Positions 1-9,900 are shown, numbered from the stretch's first letter. The stretch is 10,442 nucleotides of DNA from Maribacter sp. (GCA_030730545.1 JANQUX010000054.1:1-10442); one strand, 5' to 3'. The notes: generated by a model from the sequence alone, not told the origin. Numbers and translations: made by a program.

Positions 1-732
1 ACCATCCTTTGGTCCGTATTAAAAACACCAGAAATACCGCCTAGTTCACAAGAGCTTGTTGGTATTAATGCAGCTAAGGCCAAACCACTAGCAGAACGTA
101 TAGCTTTGCCGTTTAAAGAAATAGCAGAAGCGATAAGTAAAATGCCGAAATTTTTATGGAAACTAGGCGCGGTTTACTTGTTTCAATGGTATGCATTATT
201 TATCTATTGGCAGTATACGACCCCTTTGTTTAAATTGACAATGGGTTATTCTACCGGCGAGGCAGCTTCGCAGTCTGCTCAAATGAGTTTGACCTATAAC
301 ATTGTTACCATGGTCGTTGCCTTGGCATTGGTGCCTTTATCACTTAAGTATGGAGGTAAAAAAATATATGCGCTGAGTTTGCTGGGTACTGCAATGTCAT
401 TATTTATAATACCTTTCATTTCCGATCCCATAATGGTTTTAATACCTATGGTTCTCTTTGGTGTTGGTTGGGCAGCTATGATGGGTATACCATATACCAT
501 GGTTTCTAAAGTGGTGCCGCAAGATAGACGTGGTGTATACATGGGTATTTTGAATATGATGATTGTTATTCCAATGGGTATTGAGACACTAACATTCGGA
601 CCTATCTATAAATATCTACTAGGCGGTAACGCCATTAATGCAATGTTATTTGCGGGTGCATTCTTCGCTATCGCTGCATTTTTTGCAATGCGTTTGAATG
701 TTTCTAGTAATGAAGAGGTAGCTGATTTATAA
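1..732 (+). CDS. MFS sugar transporter, SLC45/GPH-like, C-terminal half (5' truncated by window edge)
   Basis: Inner-membrane carrier of the major facilitator superfamily, probably moving a sugar or disaccharide with a cation. The frame is open from base 1, so the true start lies outside the window; 243 residues are visible, against roughly 450 expected for the full protein. Six hydrophobic segments are visible, fitting TM7-TM12: about residues 53-70, 95-113, 122-140, 144-167, 180-198 and 211-231 of the fragment. A basic loop with RRGVYMGILN (176-185) sits between the fourth and fifth, where MFS proteins carry their second-half arginine/glycine motif. The pattern GVGWAAMMGIPYTM (155-168) followed by that loop resembles SLC45-type sucrose/maltose carriers; the sugar assignment is inference. 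A TTG at 106 could be mistaken for a start, but the homologous-looking sequence runs upstream of it. The protein ends in a short acidic tail. No clear terminator hairpin follows. MFS membership is fairly sure, the substrate is not. Confidence 0.8.
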   Translation, partial: TILWSVLKTPEIPPSSQELVGINAAKAKPLAERIALPFKEIAEAISKMPKFLWKLGAVYLFQWYALFIYWQYTTPLFKLTMGYSTGEAASQSAQMSLTYNIVTMVVALALVPLSLKYGGKKIYALSLLGTAMSLFIIPFISDPIMVLIPMVLFGVGWAAMMGIPYTMVSKVVPQDRRGVYMGILNMMIVIPMGIETLTFGPIYKYLLGGNAINAMLFAGAFFAIAAFFAMRLNVSSNEEVADL

Positions 733-824
733 TGGTATAATCTTCTTTGAGATGGTTGTAACAGAGCAATTTATTTTGTTTATATAAATAGTGTTCCTCT
801 TAACGCTTTCTTATAGATTACCTT

Positions 825-832
825 TAAATTTG
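825..832 (+). promoter_or_regulatory. Candidate Bacteroidota -7 promoter element for maeB
   Basis: TAAATTTG matches the phylum's -7 consensus TAnnTTTG exactly and lies 20 bases before the maeB ATG, implying a very short leader. No good -33 TTG is present at the usual spacing; the nearest T-rich triplet is at 807-809, which is too close. The leader between this element and the ATG is A/T-rich with only a weak purine stretch (AGAAGA, 845-850), as is usual in this phylum. The rest of the 733-852 gap shows no ORF, no convincing hairpin and no operator-like repeat. An exact six-base match in AT-rich DNA can arise by chance. Confidence 0.35.
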
Positions 833-852
833 TTTTTTTAAAATAGAAGAGT

Positions 853-3147
853 ATGAGCAATGAAAAGCTAAGAAGGGAAGCACTTATTTATCATGCAAAA
901 CCACAGCCTGGTAAGATAAAAATTGTACCCACTAAACCATATAGTACACAACGTGATCTTGCTTTGGCTTACTCGCCTGGTGTGGCAGAGCCATGTTTAG
1001 AAATAGCGAAGGATAAAGAAAACGTATACAAATACACATCTAAAGGTAATTTAGTTGCCATTATTTCTAATGGTACGGCAGTATTAGGCTTGGGTAACAT
1101 CGGTCCGGAAGCATCAAAACCTGTAATGGAAGGTAAAGGACTTCTTTTTAAGATTTTCGCCGATATCGATGGTATTGACATTGAAATCGATACGGAAGAT
1201 GTAGATAAGTTTGTGGAAACTGTAAAGATGATTGCGCCAACATTTGGTGGTATTAACCTTGAAGATATAAAGGCTCCTGAAGCTTTTGAAATCGAGCGTA
1301 GGTTAAAAGAGGAATTAGATATTCCTGTAATGCATGATGATCAACACGGTACGGCGATAATTTCTGCCGCTGCTTTGTTAAATGCATTAGAGATTTCTAA
1401 AAAGAAAATGGAAGATGTACGCATCGTTATTAGTGGTGCGGGCGCTGCAGCGGTTTCATGTACTAAATTGTATAAAGCATTTGGTGCAAAGGCAGAGAAT
1501 ATAGTCATGCTTGACAGTAAAGGTGTTATTAGAAAAGATGCCGATAATTTATCGCCTGCCAAAATAGAATTTGCTACCGATAGAAAAATTGATACGTTAG
1601 AAGAGGCCATGCAAAATGCCGATGTTTTTATTGGGTTATCTATGGGGAATGTAGTTTCTCCAGAAATGCTGTTATCGATGGCAAAAGAGCCAATTGTTTT
1701 TGCAATGGCAAACCCAGTTCCTGAAATAAATTACGATTTAGCAATTGCTACAAGAGATGATTTAGTGATGGCTACAGGAAGATCAGATCATCCTAATCAA
1801 GTAAATAATGTACTTGGTTTTCCATTTATTTTTAGAGGTGCTTTAGATGTTAGGGCTACAGCAATTAATGAGCCGATGAAAATGGCAGCTGTAAAAGCTT
1901 TGGCAGATCTAACAAGACAGCCTGTGCCTGAGCAAGTGAATATAGCTTATGGCGAAACGAGATTGACTTTTGGTAAAGATTATATTATACCAAAACCTTT
2001 TGATCAGCGATTAATATACGAAATACCACCTGCTGTGGCTAAAGCTGCAATGGATAGTGGTGTTGCGAAGATGCCAATTGAAGATTGGGATAAATATAGA
2101 GAAGAACTTATGCTTCGTTCAGGTAACGATAACAAAGTTGTTCGATTATTGCATAGTAGAGCACGAAGTAATGCAAAGAGAATAGTATTTGCCGAGGCTG
2201 ATCATTTAGATGTTTTAAAAGCGGCACAAATAGTTCATGAAGAGGGTATTGCTATTCCTATTCTTTTGGGTAGAAAAGATATTATTCTTGAATTGAAAAA
2301 AGAGCTGGAATTCGATGCTGATCTTGTTATCATCGATCCTATCTCTGAGGAGTTCGATGAGCGTCATATTCGTTACGCAACTAAATATTGGGAAAGTCGT
2401 AAGAGAAGCGGCGTAACATTTTACAGTTCAAAAATAAAAATGCGCGAGCGTAATTATTTTGGTGCCATGATGGTTCTTGAAGGTGATGCAGACGGAATGA
2501 TCTCTGGTTACTCAAGAGCTTACCCAACTGTCGTAAAACCAATTTTAGAAGTTATCGGTAGAGCAGCGGGTGTAAAAAAAGTAGCAACCGTAAATATTAT
2601 GATTACCGATAGAGGTCCGTTGTTTTTAGCGGATACTTCAATAAACATTGAGCCCAATGCAGAAGAATTGGCAGATATTGCTCAAATGACTGCAAATGTT
2701 GCTTCGAATTTTGGGTTTAATCCAGTTTTAGCGATGTTGAGCTATGCAAACTTTGGTTCATCAACGCATCCAAATGCAAGAAAGGTAAGAGAAGCTGTTC
2801 GTATTTTACATGAAACAAAGCCCGATTTAGTGGTCGATGGTGAAATACAAACAGATTTCGCTTTGAACAAAGAATTGCATCAAAGTAAATTCCCATTTTC
2901 AAAACTTGCAGGAAAAACGGTAAATACATTGATTTTTCCTAATTTAGAATCTGCCAACATCACCTATAAATTGCTTAAAGAGCTGAATAAAGCAGATTCT
3001 ATAGGTCCTATTATGGTAGGGTTAAGAAAGGCTGTTCATATTATGCAATTAGGTGCTAGTGTTGATGAAATAGTAAACATGGCGGCTGTAGCTGTAATTG
3101 ATGCTCAAGAGCGCGAAAAGCGTAAAAAGGCAAAAGGTTCGATATAA
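853..3147 (+). CDS. maeB: NADP-dependent malic enzyme, MaeB type, with C-terminal phosphotransacetylase-like domain
   Basis: Cytosolic enzyme converting malate to pyruvate and CO2 with reduction of NADP (cofactor inferred from family), supplying pyruvate and reducing power. At 764 residues it has the usual length of the MaeB hybrid class. The N-terminal malic domain carries YSPGVAEPC (40-48, catalytic Tyr40) and VMEGKG with catalytic Lys95. Metal ligands are Glu137, Asp138 and Asp163, the last within MHDDQHGTA (160-168). The nucleotide-binding domain follows, with the glycine-rich loop GAGAAA (195-200) and FAMANPVPEI. From about residue 430 to the end is a PTA_PTB-type domain, including SGYSRAYPT (551-559), FGSSTHPNARK and VDGEIQTD. 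In E. coli MaeB this domain is regulatory, binding acetyl-CoA; the same role is inferred here, because the catalytic Ser/Arg of true phosphotransacetylases appear replaced (Gln732, Leu733). The ATG at 853 gives a normal family N-terminus (MSNEKLRREALIYHAKP). It is probably transcribed alone, between the candidate promoter and the terminator. Confidence 0.95.
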   Translation: MSNEKLRREALIYHAKPQPGKIKIVPTKPYSTQRDLALAYSPGVAEPCLEIAKDKENVYKYTSKGNLVAIISNGTAVLGLGNIGPEASKPVMEGKGLLFKIFADIDGIDIEIDTEDVDKFVETVKMIAPTFGGINLEDIKAPEAFEIERRLKEELDIPVMHDDQHGTAIISAAALLNALEISKKKMEDVRIVISGAGAAAVSCTKLYKAFGAKAENIVMLDSKGVIRKDADNLSPAKIEFATDRKIDTLEEAMQNADVFIGLSMGNVVSPEMLLSMAKEPIVFAMANPVPEINYDLAIATRDDLVMATGRSDHPNQVNNVLGFPFIFRGALDVRATAINEPMKMAAVKALADLTRQPVPEQVNIAYGETRLTFGKDYIIPKPFDQRLIYEIPPAVAKAAMDSGVAKMPIEDWDKYREELMLRSGNDNKVVRLLHSRARSNAKRIVFAEADHLDVLKAAQIVHEEGIAIPILLGRKDIILELKKELEFDADLVIIDPISEEFDERHIRYATKYWESRKRSGVTFYSSKIKMRERNYFGAMMVLEGDADGMISGYSRAYPTVVKPILEVIGRAAGVKKVATVNIMITDRGPLFLADTSINIEPNAEELADIAQMTANVASNFGFNPVLAMLSYANFGSSTHPNARKVREAVRILHETKPDLVVDGEIQTDFALNKELHQSKFPFSKLAGKTVNTLIFPNLESANITYKLLKELNKADSIGPIMVGLRKAVHIMQLGASVDEIVNMAAVAVIDAQEREKRKKAKGSI

Positions 3148-3172
3148 AATTTAAATAAATAATAACTCAAAT

Positions 3173-3206
3173 AGGGAAATTGGTAGACATACTTCTTTCC
3201 CTTTTT
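3173..3206 (+). terminator. Probable intrinsic terminator after maeB
   Basis: AGGGAAA (3173-3179) and TTTCCCT (3196-3202) are perfect 7-base inverted arms separated by a 16-base loop. They are followed directly by four more Ts (3203-3206), so the RNA would end in a U-run. A flanking run of As upstream could pair with the Ts after one mismatch. It lies 25 bases after the maeB stop and only 14 bases before the ruvA ATG. It may therefore separate the two transcription units, or attenuate read-through into ruvA-sprA. The stem has only three G-C pairs and the loop is long, so its strength is uncertain. I see no convincing TAnnTTTG promoter for ruvA in this gap. Confidence 0.5.
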
Positions 3207-3220
3207 AATTTAAAAAAATC

Positions 3221-3802
3221 ATGATACATCACTTAAGAGGTAAACTAGTAGAGAAAAACCCAACTCATGTTATTATCGAATGTGGTGGTGTGGGCTATTT
3301 TGTAAATATTTCTTTGAATACTTTTTCGAAGCTGCCAGAACAAGAAAATATTTCCGTTTTTACGCACCTTCAAGTGAAAGAAGATTCGCACACATTGTTC
3401 GGTTTTGTTGAAAAATCTGAACGTGAAATATTCCGATTATTACTATCTGTTTCGGGCATTGGATCAAGTATAGCAAGAACCATGCTTTCTTCTATGTCTC
3501 CGTCTCAAGTAAGAGACGCCATTGCTAACGGAGATGTTGCGACAATACAAGCCGTAAAAGGTATCGGGGCGAAAACCGCACAACGTGTAATTTTGGATCT
3601 TAGAGACAAGGTCTTAAAAGTTTACGATATAGACGAACTTTCACTAAGTATAAACAATACAAATAAAGATGAAGCGTTATCTGCTTTAGAAGTTCTAGGC
3701 TTCGCACGTAAACAATCAGAGAGGGTTGTCGATAAAGTGCTTAGTCAAGATGCTTCCTTAAGTGTCGAGAATATAATTAAACTCGCGCTCAAAAATTTGT
3801 AA
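3221..3802 (+). CDS. ruvA: Holliday junction branch migration complex subunit RuvA
   Basis: DNA-binding subunit of the RuvAB machine. RuvA tetramers hold a four-way junction and load the RuvB ATPase ring, which drives branch migration before RuvC cleaves. The 193-residue length is normal. Domain I (about 1-62) starts MIHHLRGKLVEK and ends with KEDSHTLFGF; Glu54-Asp55 correspond to the acidic pin that separates strands at the junction centre. Domain II contains two helix-hairpin-helix motifs, SVSGIGSSIA (76-85) and AVKGIGAKTAQRVILDL (111-127), which bind the DNA backbone. A linker (about 135-150) leads to the small C-terminal domain III, the RuvB-contact region, with EALSALEVLGF (151-161). The leader is A-rich with no Shine-Dalgarno sequence. 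The stop is five bases before the sprA start, so the two genes are probably co-transcribed although functionally unrelated. No ruvB or ruvC is visible nearby, which is usual in this phylum. Confidence 0.97.
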   Translation: MIHHLRGKLVEKNPTHVIIECGGVGYFVNISLNTFSKLPEQENISVFTHLQVKEDSHTLFGFVEKSEREIFRLLLSVSGIGSSIARTMLSSMSPSQVRDAIANGDVATIQAVKGIGAKTAQRVILDLRDKVLKVYDIDELSLSINNTNKDEALSALEVLGFARKQSERVVDKVLSQDASLSVENIIKLALKNL

Positions 3803-3807
3803 TAAGT

Positions 3808-3900
3808 TTGAAAAACGGGGCAACTAAATTTTTTAATATTTTTTTAAAGCATATACTTCTATTCTTTGTGTTTTTTGGTTCCATAACATTTGTTGTGGCA
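3808..3900 (+). other. Sec signal peptide of SprA
   Basis: From the TTG start, the 31-residue leader has a lysine-bearing N-region (Lys2, Lys7, Lys14), a hydrophobic core ILLFFVFFGSITFVV (16-30) and a probable signal peptidase I site VVA|QD after residue 31. It is followed by an acidic segment (DTEEQE). This directs the protein through Sec to the periplasm for outer-membrane assembly. The core has no cysteine before the cleavage site, so it is not a lipoprotein signal. Confidence 0.85.
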
Positions 3901-6900
3901 CAAGACACAGAAGAGCAGGAAATTGATTCTGTAAAAACAGGTTTCGATCTGGGTAGGATTCTAATTAAGAATCCAGAAAGTATTGTTTCAAAGTACATTT
4001 ATGACCCTAAACTTGATCGTTATATCTATAATGAGAGTGTGGGCGATTTTAATATCGGTTATCCTGTAATTCTTACACCAGACCAATATTTTAAATTGGT
4101 TAGGGAAGAAGGTATAAAATCTTATTTCAAAGAAAAATCTGATGCTTATTCGGGTAAGAAAGAAGGTAGTGAAGAAGCTCGTAAAAACTTACTTCCAAAT
4201 TTCTATGTCAATAATGATTTCTTTTCTACCATTTTTGGTGGTAATACTATTGAGATAATCCCGCAAGGATCTGTTGCAATGGATCTTGGTGTTATTTGGC
4301 AGAAGAATGATAATCCTTCTTTATCACCAAGAAACAGAACGAATCTTTCTTTTGATTTTGATCAACGTATTAGTCTTAGTATGTTGGGTCAAATAGGGGA
4401 GCGTTTGCAGGTAACTGCCAATTATGATACCGAAGCAACTTTCGATTTCCAGAATATTGTAAAGTTAGACTACACACCTACCGAAGATGATATTATTCAA
4501 TCTATTGAAGTAGGTAACGTAAATATGCCTCTTAATAGTTCGTTGATTCAAGGTGCACAGAGTTTGTTCGGTGTTAAAACGAAATTGCAATTTGGTAAAA
4601 CTTCTGTAACGGCTGTTTTTTCTGAGCAACGTTCGCAAAACAATACAGTAGTGGCACAAGGTGGTGGTACGTTAAATGAGTTCTCGTTAACTGCTTTGGA
4701 TTATGATGAAAACAGACACTTTTTCTTAGCACAGTATTTTAGAGATAACTACGACGCTGCACTTTCTTCCTATCCTTATATACAGAGTCAGGTACAAATT
4801 ACCCGTATAGAAGTTTGGATCACCAACAGATCGCAACAAACATTGAATGTACGTAACGTGGTGGCTATTCAAGATTTAGGTGAATCAGATATCACGAAGA
4901 CTAGGGTTGGTCAAAGTAATGGTAGCGGTGGCGGATTCTTTAATGGTCCTGCAGATGTAAGACCTAGAAACAATGCCAATGATTATGACCCGGCATTAAT
5001 ACTGACCAATAATGGTGCGTTAAATGACAATATTAGAGAAATCGCGACTGTAGAAAGCGGATTCAATGCCAGTAGTTTTGCTGGTGGATATAGCCCTAAT
5101 CAAGGTTTTGATTATGCGTATTTAGAAAATGCAAGAAAATTAGAGCAGGGTAGAGATTTCGATTTCAATACACAACTAGGGTATATCTCTTTAAACCAAC
5201 GTTTAAGTAATGATGAGGTTTTAGGTGTTGCATATCAGTATACATTTCAAGGTCAGGTATACCAAGTTGGTGAATTTGCCAATGGTGGTATTGAGGCTAC
5301 AACGGTTACGCAGACTGTAAATACGGTAATCGAAAACAACACCCTTATTCTTAAACTTCTTAAAAGTAATATTACGAATATCACGGATCCTATTTGGGAT
5401 CTGATGATGAAGAATATTTACGCAACCGGTGCCTATAGTTTAAGTGAAGAGGATTTTAAAATGAATATTCTATATTCTGATCCTACACCTAGAAACTATA
5501 TTACACCTATAGTAGAAGGTCCTGGGTCTGGTTGGCCTGAAGGTTTAGAAGAAAGTATTCTTCTAAATGTCTTTAATCTCGATAGATTAAATGTGTATAA
5601 TGATATACAACCCGGTGGTGATGGCTTCTTCGATTTTATTAGTGGTCAAACAATAGATGTACAGAATGGTCGTATCATCTTTACCAAAGTAGAGCCTTTT
5701 GGTGAATTTTTATATGAAAAACTACAAAATGGTAACAGCGGTCAGTATAATGTTACCTCTGGTTATAATGCCAACCAAGAGCAGTATGTGTTTAGAGATA
5801 TGTATTCTTTGACCAAAACTGCGGCACTTCAAGATCCCGAAAAAAATAAATTCATATTAAAAGGTTCTTATAAATCTGAAGGTAGTAATGGTATTTCTAT
5901 TGGTGCTTTCAACGTGCCCCAAGGTTCGGTTACAGTTACTGCAAATGGTAGAACATTGCAAGAGGGTATCGATTATACGGTAAACTATCAGTCGGGTACG
6001 GTGCAAATATTAGATCCAAGTTTAGAGGCTTCTAATGTGCCTATCAATATATCGGTAGAAAACAATGCGGTATTCGGGCAACAAACACGTCGTTTTACAG
6101 GGGTAAATGTAGAACATCAATTTAACGAGAAATTTGTTTTAGGTGGTACATTGTTAAACTTGAACGAAAGACCATTAACGCAAAAATCTACTTACGGGGT
6201 AGAACCTGTTAACAATACCATTTTCGGATTAAATACTAATTTCTCTACCGAGGTACCTTTTTTAACTCGTATGGTAAACAAGTTGCCAAATATAGATACC
6301 GACGTACCCTCTAATATTTCCATTAGGGCAGAAATGGCTGCATTAATACCTAGCTCACCTAAAAATGCTGATTTCGAGGGTGAGACTACAACATATTTAG
6401 ATGATTTTGAAGGAGCTCAGGCACTTATAGATATTAGAGCTTCGCTTGGGTGGTCTCTTGCTAGTATGCCTTTAGAATTTGGAAGTAATGATCAACCTTT
6501 TGGTAGTTCGCCAGAAGATTTGAATAACCTATTAAATGGTTATGGTAGAGCAAAACTATCTTGGTATACTATTGATCCAATTTTCTATACCAATCAAAGA
6601 CCATCTACCGTTAGTGATGATGATCTTTCGACCAATGCAACACGTAGGGTATATATTGATGAGGTATTTCCAGAAACAGATCAGGCTATGGGGCAAACAC
6701 AGGTGCAGTCAACTTTAGATATGGTGTATTATCCAACGACTAAAGGTCCGTATAACAACAATCCTGATTTTGAAACTCAAGCACCGACTGATAAGTGGGG
6801 TGGTATGATGCGCTCTTTGAGCAGTACAGATTTTGAACAGAGTAATGTTGAATTCGTTCAGTTTTGGGTAATGGATCCTTATGTTGATGGTATTGCAAAT

Positions 6901-9900
6901 GGAGCTGGTGAATTGGTTCTTAACTTGGGTAATATTTCTGAAGATATTTTGCGCGATGGTAAAAAACAATATGAAAACGGATTGCCAGGGGTAAATAGTA
7001 ACGATTTCGTTGCTCCAACTTCTTGGGGTGAGGTGCCATCAACACAATCTTTGGTATATGCTTTTGATGCCGACGAAAATAATAGGGGTTTACAAGATAT
7101 TGGTTTTGATGGTTTAGATGATATTCGTGAAGCTGATGTGTATACCAATAACGGTGGTGATGACCCTGCATTAGATAATTACGGCTATTACTTAAATAGA
7201 GAAGGTAGTATTTTAGAGCGATATATAGATTTTAATAACCCTCAAGGTAACTCGCCTGTTTCTGTTACCAATACAGATAGAGGTTCTACAACATTACCAG
7301 ATGTAGAAGATGTAGATAGAGATTTAACGATGAATACGGTGAATAGCTATTACGAGTACCGTATCTCTATTAAACCGAATACAACTATTAATGATCAGTA
7401 TGTAACCGATATTATAGAGGGTACCGCTAGCGGAGATTTTAGAATACTCAATGGAGATGAGGTTAATTACCGATGGATTCAGTATAAAATTCCATTAAGT
7501 GATTTTACCGATGCCGTTGGTGGTATTACAGATTTTAGGTCTATAAGCTTTATGCGTATGTATATGACAGGGTTCAATAGCCCAACTATTCTACGTTTTG
7601 CAACGTTAGATTTGGTAAGGGGAGATTGGCGTACCTATACAAATACCTTACAAGATAAAAACATCGATAGTGATCCTTCTGATGATGGTACTACATTAGA
7701 TGTAAATACCGTAAACATTGAAGAAAACAGCAGTAGAACTCCAATACCTTATGTATTGCCTCCTGGTGTTTTAAGAGAGCAATTGAATAATAATAATACG
7801 ATCATTCGCCAGAACGAGCAATCTCTTTCTTTAACAGTCTCTAATTTGGAGTCTGAAGATTCGCGTGGAGTATTTAAAAATTTAAACGTAGATATTCGTC
7901 AGTATGAGAAATTGAAAATGTTCATACATGCCGAAAAAATTATAGATAGCGATTATGCCGATACCTCTACACCATTAGTTGGTTTCTTGCGTATGGGTAC
8001 AGATTTTACTCAAAACTACTATCAAATAGAATTACCGTTAGAGTTTACGCCTTTTACTGCTGTAACTGAAGAAGAGGTATGGCCAGAAAATAACGAGATG
8101 AATATTGCGCTTAGCGATTTGACCAAGGTTAAATCGCAATGGATCGCCGATGGCGACTTAAGCGATGTGCGTTTTTTTGAGATTGATAACGGAGAAGTGA
8201 TTCCGGTTGGTGAGTTCGATGTTCGTTCTCCTGGTAGAATACGTATTGGTATTAAGGGTAACCCCTCATTAGGTAGTATACGTACTATGATGGTGGGTGT
8301 AAAAAACCAAGATATATTGCCGGCACGTGGTGAGGTTTGGTTCAATGAGCTTCGTCTTGCAGGTTTAGATAATAATGGTGGCTGGGCAGCAATTGCCGCT
8401 ATTGATGGTAATATTGCAGATTTTGCGAATTTTAGTGCAACTGGTAGCAAAAGTACATCTGGTTTTGGATCTATAGATCAAATGCCAAATGAGCGTGCTC
8501 GTGAAGATGCTATTTCTTACGATGTAGTTACCAATGTTAATGTTGGTCAATTGCTTCCTAAAAAATGGGGAATCCAGTTACCGGTCAATTACGGAATTTC
8601 AGAACAAATGATTACTCCCGAGTTTGATCCCGTATATGATGATTTAAAGTTAGAGGATCGAATAGCGGCCGAAGATACCCAAGAAGGTAAAGATGATGTT
8701 TTAGAGCAAGCTGAAGATTATACCAAGAGAACCAGTATTAACTTAATTGGTGTACGTAAAGATCGTGGCGAAGAGGCTGATGCTAATTTTTATGATATAG
8801 AAAACTTTACATTTAATTATAGCTATAACGAAACCGATCATCGCGATTTTGAGATTGCAGAGTTAAAAGAACAGAGTATAAATACAGGTTTTGTGTATAA
8901 CCATAGTTTCGACCCTGTCGAGTTTGCTCCGTTTGCTAAAAAAGATTCCCTCTTTACAGGCAAGTACTGGAAATGGCTAAAAGATTTAAACTTAAACTTA
9001 TTACCATCTAATATTGGTGTCACCTCTAATATTAATAGACAGTTCAATGCACAACGTTTTAGAGATGTGTATACAGATGGTGAAGACAGAATTCAATTGC
9101 CAGAATTACAGCAACGTAACTATTTATTCAACTGGCAGTATGCGGTAAACTATAACCTGACCAAATCGCTTCGATTAAATCTTACAGGTTCCAATAATAA
9201 TATTGTTAGAAATTACCTGAACGAAGATGAGCCTTTAGAGTCGATAGATAGAATAAGAAATGAATTAGGTTTATGGGACGGTTTTTTTGATGTTGGTGAG
9301 CCTAATAGACATTCTCAACAAATGCAGTTGAATTATGAAGTGCCTTTTTCTAAAATTCCTGCTTTAGATTTTATTAGTACACAGTATTCTTATACTAGTA
9401 ATTTCGATTGGCAAAGAGGTGGTGATGCATTGTTTGAAGTAGCTGGTGAATATATCAATACCGTACAGAATGCAAATACGCATACAATAACGTCGTCTTT
9501 GACCATGCAGAAGTTCTATGATTTAATCGGACTTAAAAAGAGAGAAGCGCCAAAAGCAAAAAGCTCAGGACCGATTAGAAGAGATAAAGCAGGTGTGCCA
9601 ACTGAAGATGAAGAGAAAATAAAAGCGAAAACCAGCGACTTGTTCAATACCGTTGTAGATATCGTTACTATGGTAAAGAGATTAAACTTGAACTATAGCG
9701 AGAATAATGGTACTGTGTTACCAGGGTATACACAATCTGTTGGTTTTATAGGTACCACTAAACCTACTGTTGGCTTCTTGTTCGGTAGTCAGGCAGATGT
9801 GCGTTTCGAAGCAGCTAGAAATGGTTGGCTTACAGGTTTCGAGCAGTTTAATGAGCAATTCATCCAAAGAACAAATAAACAATTGAATATTACCGCTACG

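Noticed and set aside
106..732. Start of the transporter at the TTG at 106
   Set aside because: The same frame is open to base 1, and the product from 106 would hold only six membrane segments. The gene is cut by the window edge rather than starting internally.
3956..3974. Inverted repeat GGATTCT/AGAATCC with a five-base spacer in early sprA
   Set aside because: A 7-base arm pair is expected about once by chance in a window of this size. It sits in the coding frame with no associated signal.
3789..3998. Minus-strand open frame of 69 codons across the ruvA-sprA junction
   Set aside because: It is opposite the end of ruvA and the sprA signal peptide. Both have better-supported products on the + strand.
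6536..6718. Plus-strand open frame of 60 codons in another frame within sprA
   Set aside because: The sprA frame is uninterrupted here, so this is neither a frameshift remnant nor a credible nested gene.
6715..7171. Three overlapping minus-strand open frames of 83-89 codons
   Set aside because: They overlap each other in different frames opposite intact sprA, with no recognisable product. This is typical shadow behaviour in a long AT-rich gene.
8022..8450. A 142-codon open frame on the minus strand
   Set aside because: It lies wholly within the conserved SprA coding region, including the family motif GEVWFNELRL. The composition looks like a reverse shadow and no family resemblance was recognised.
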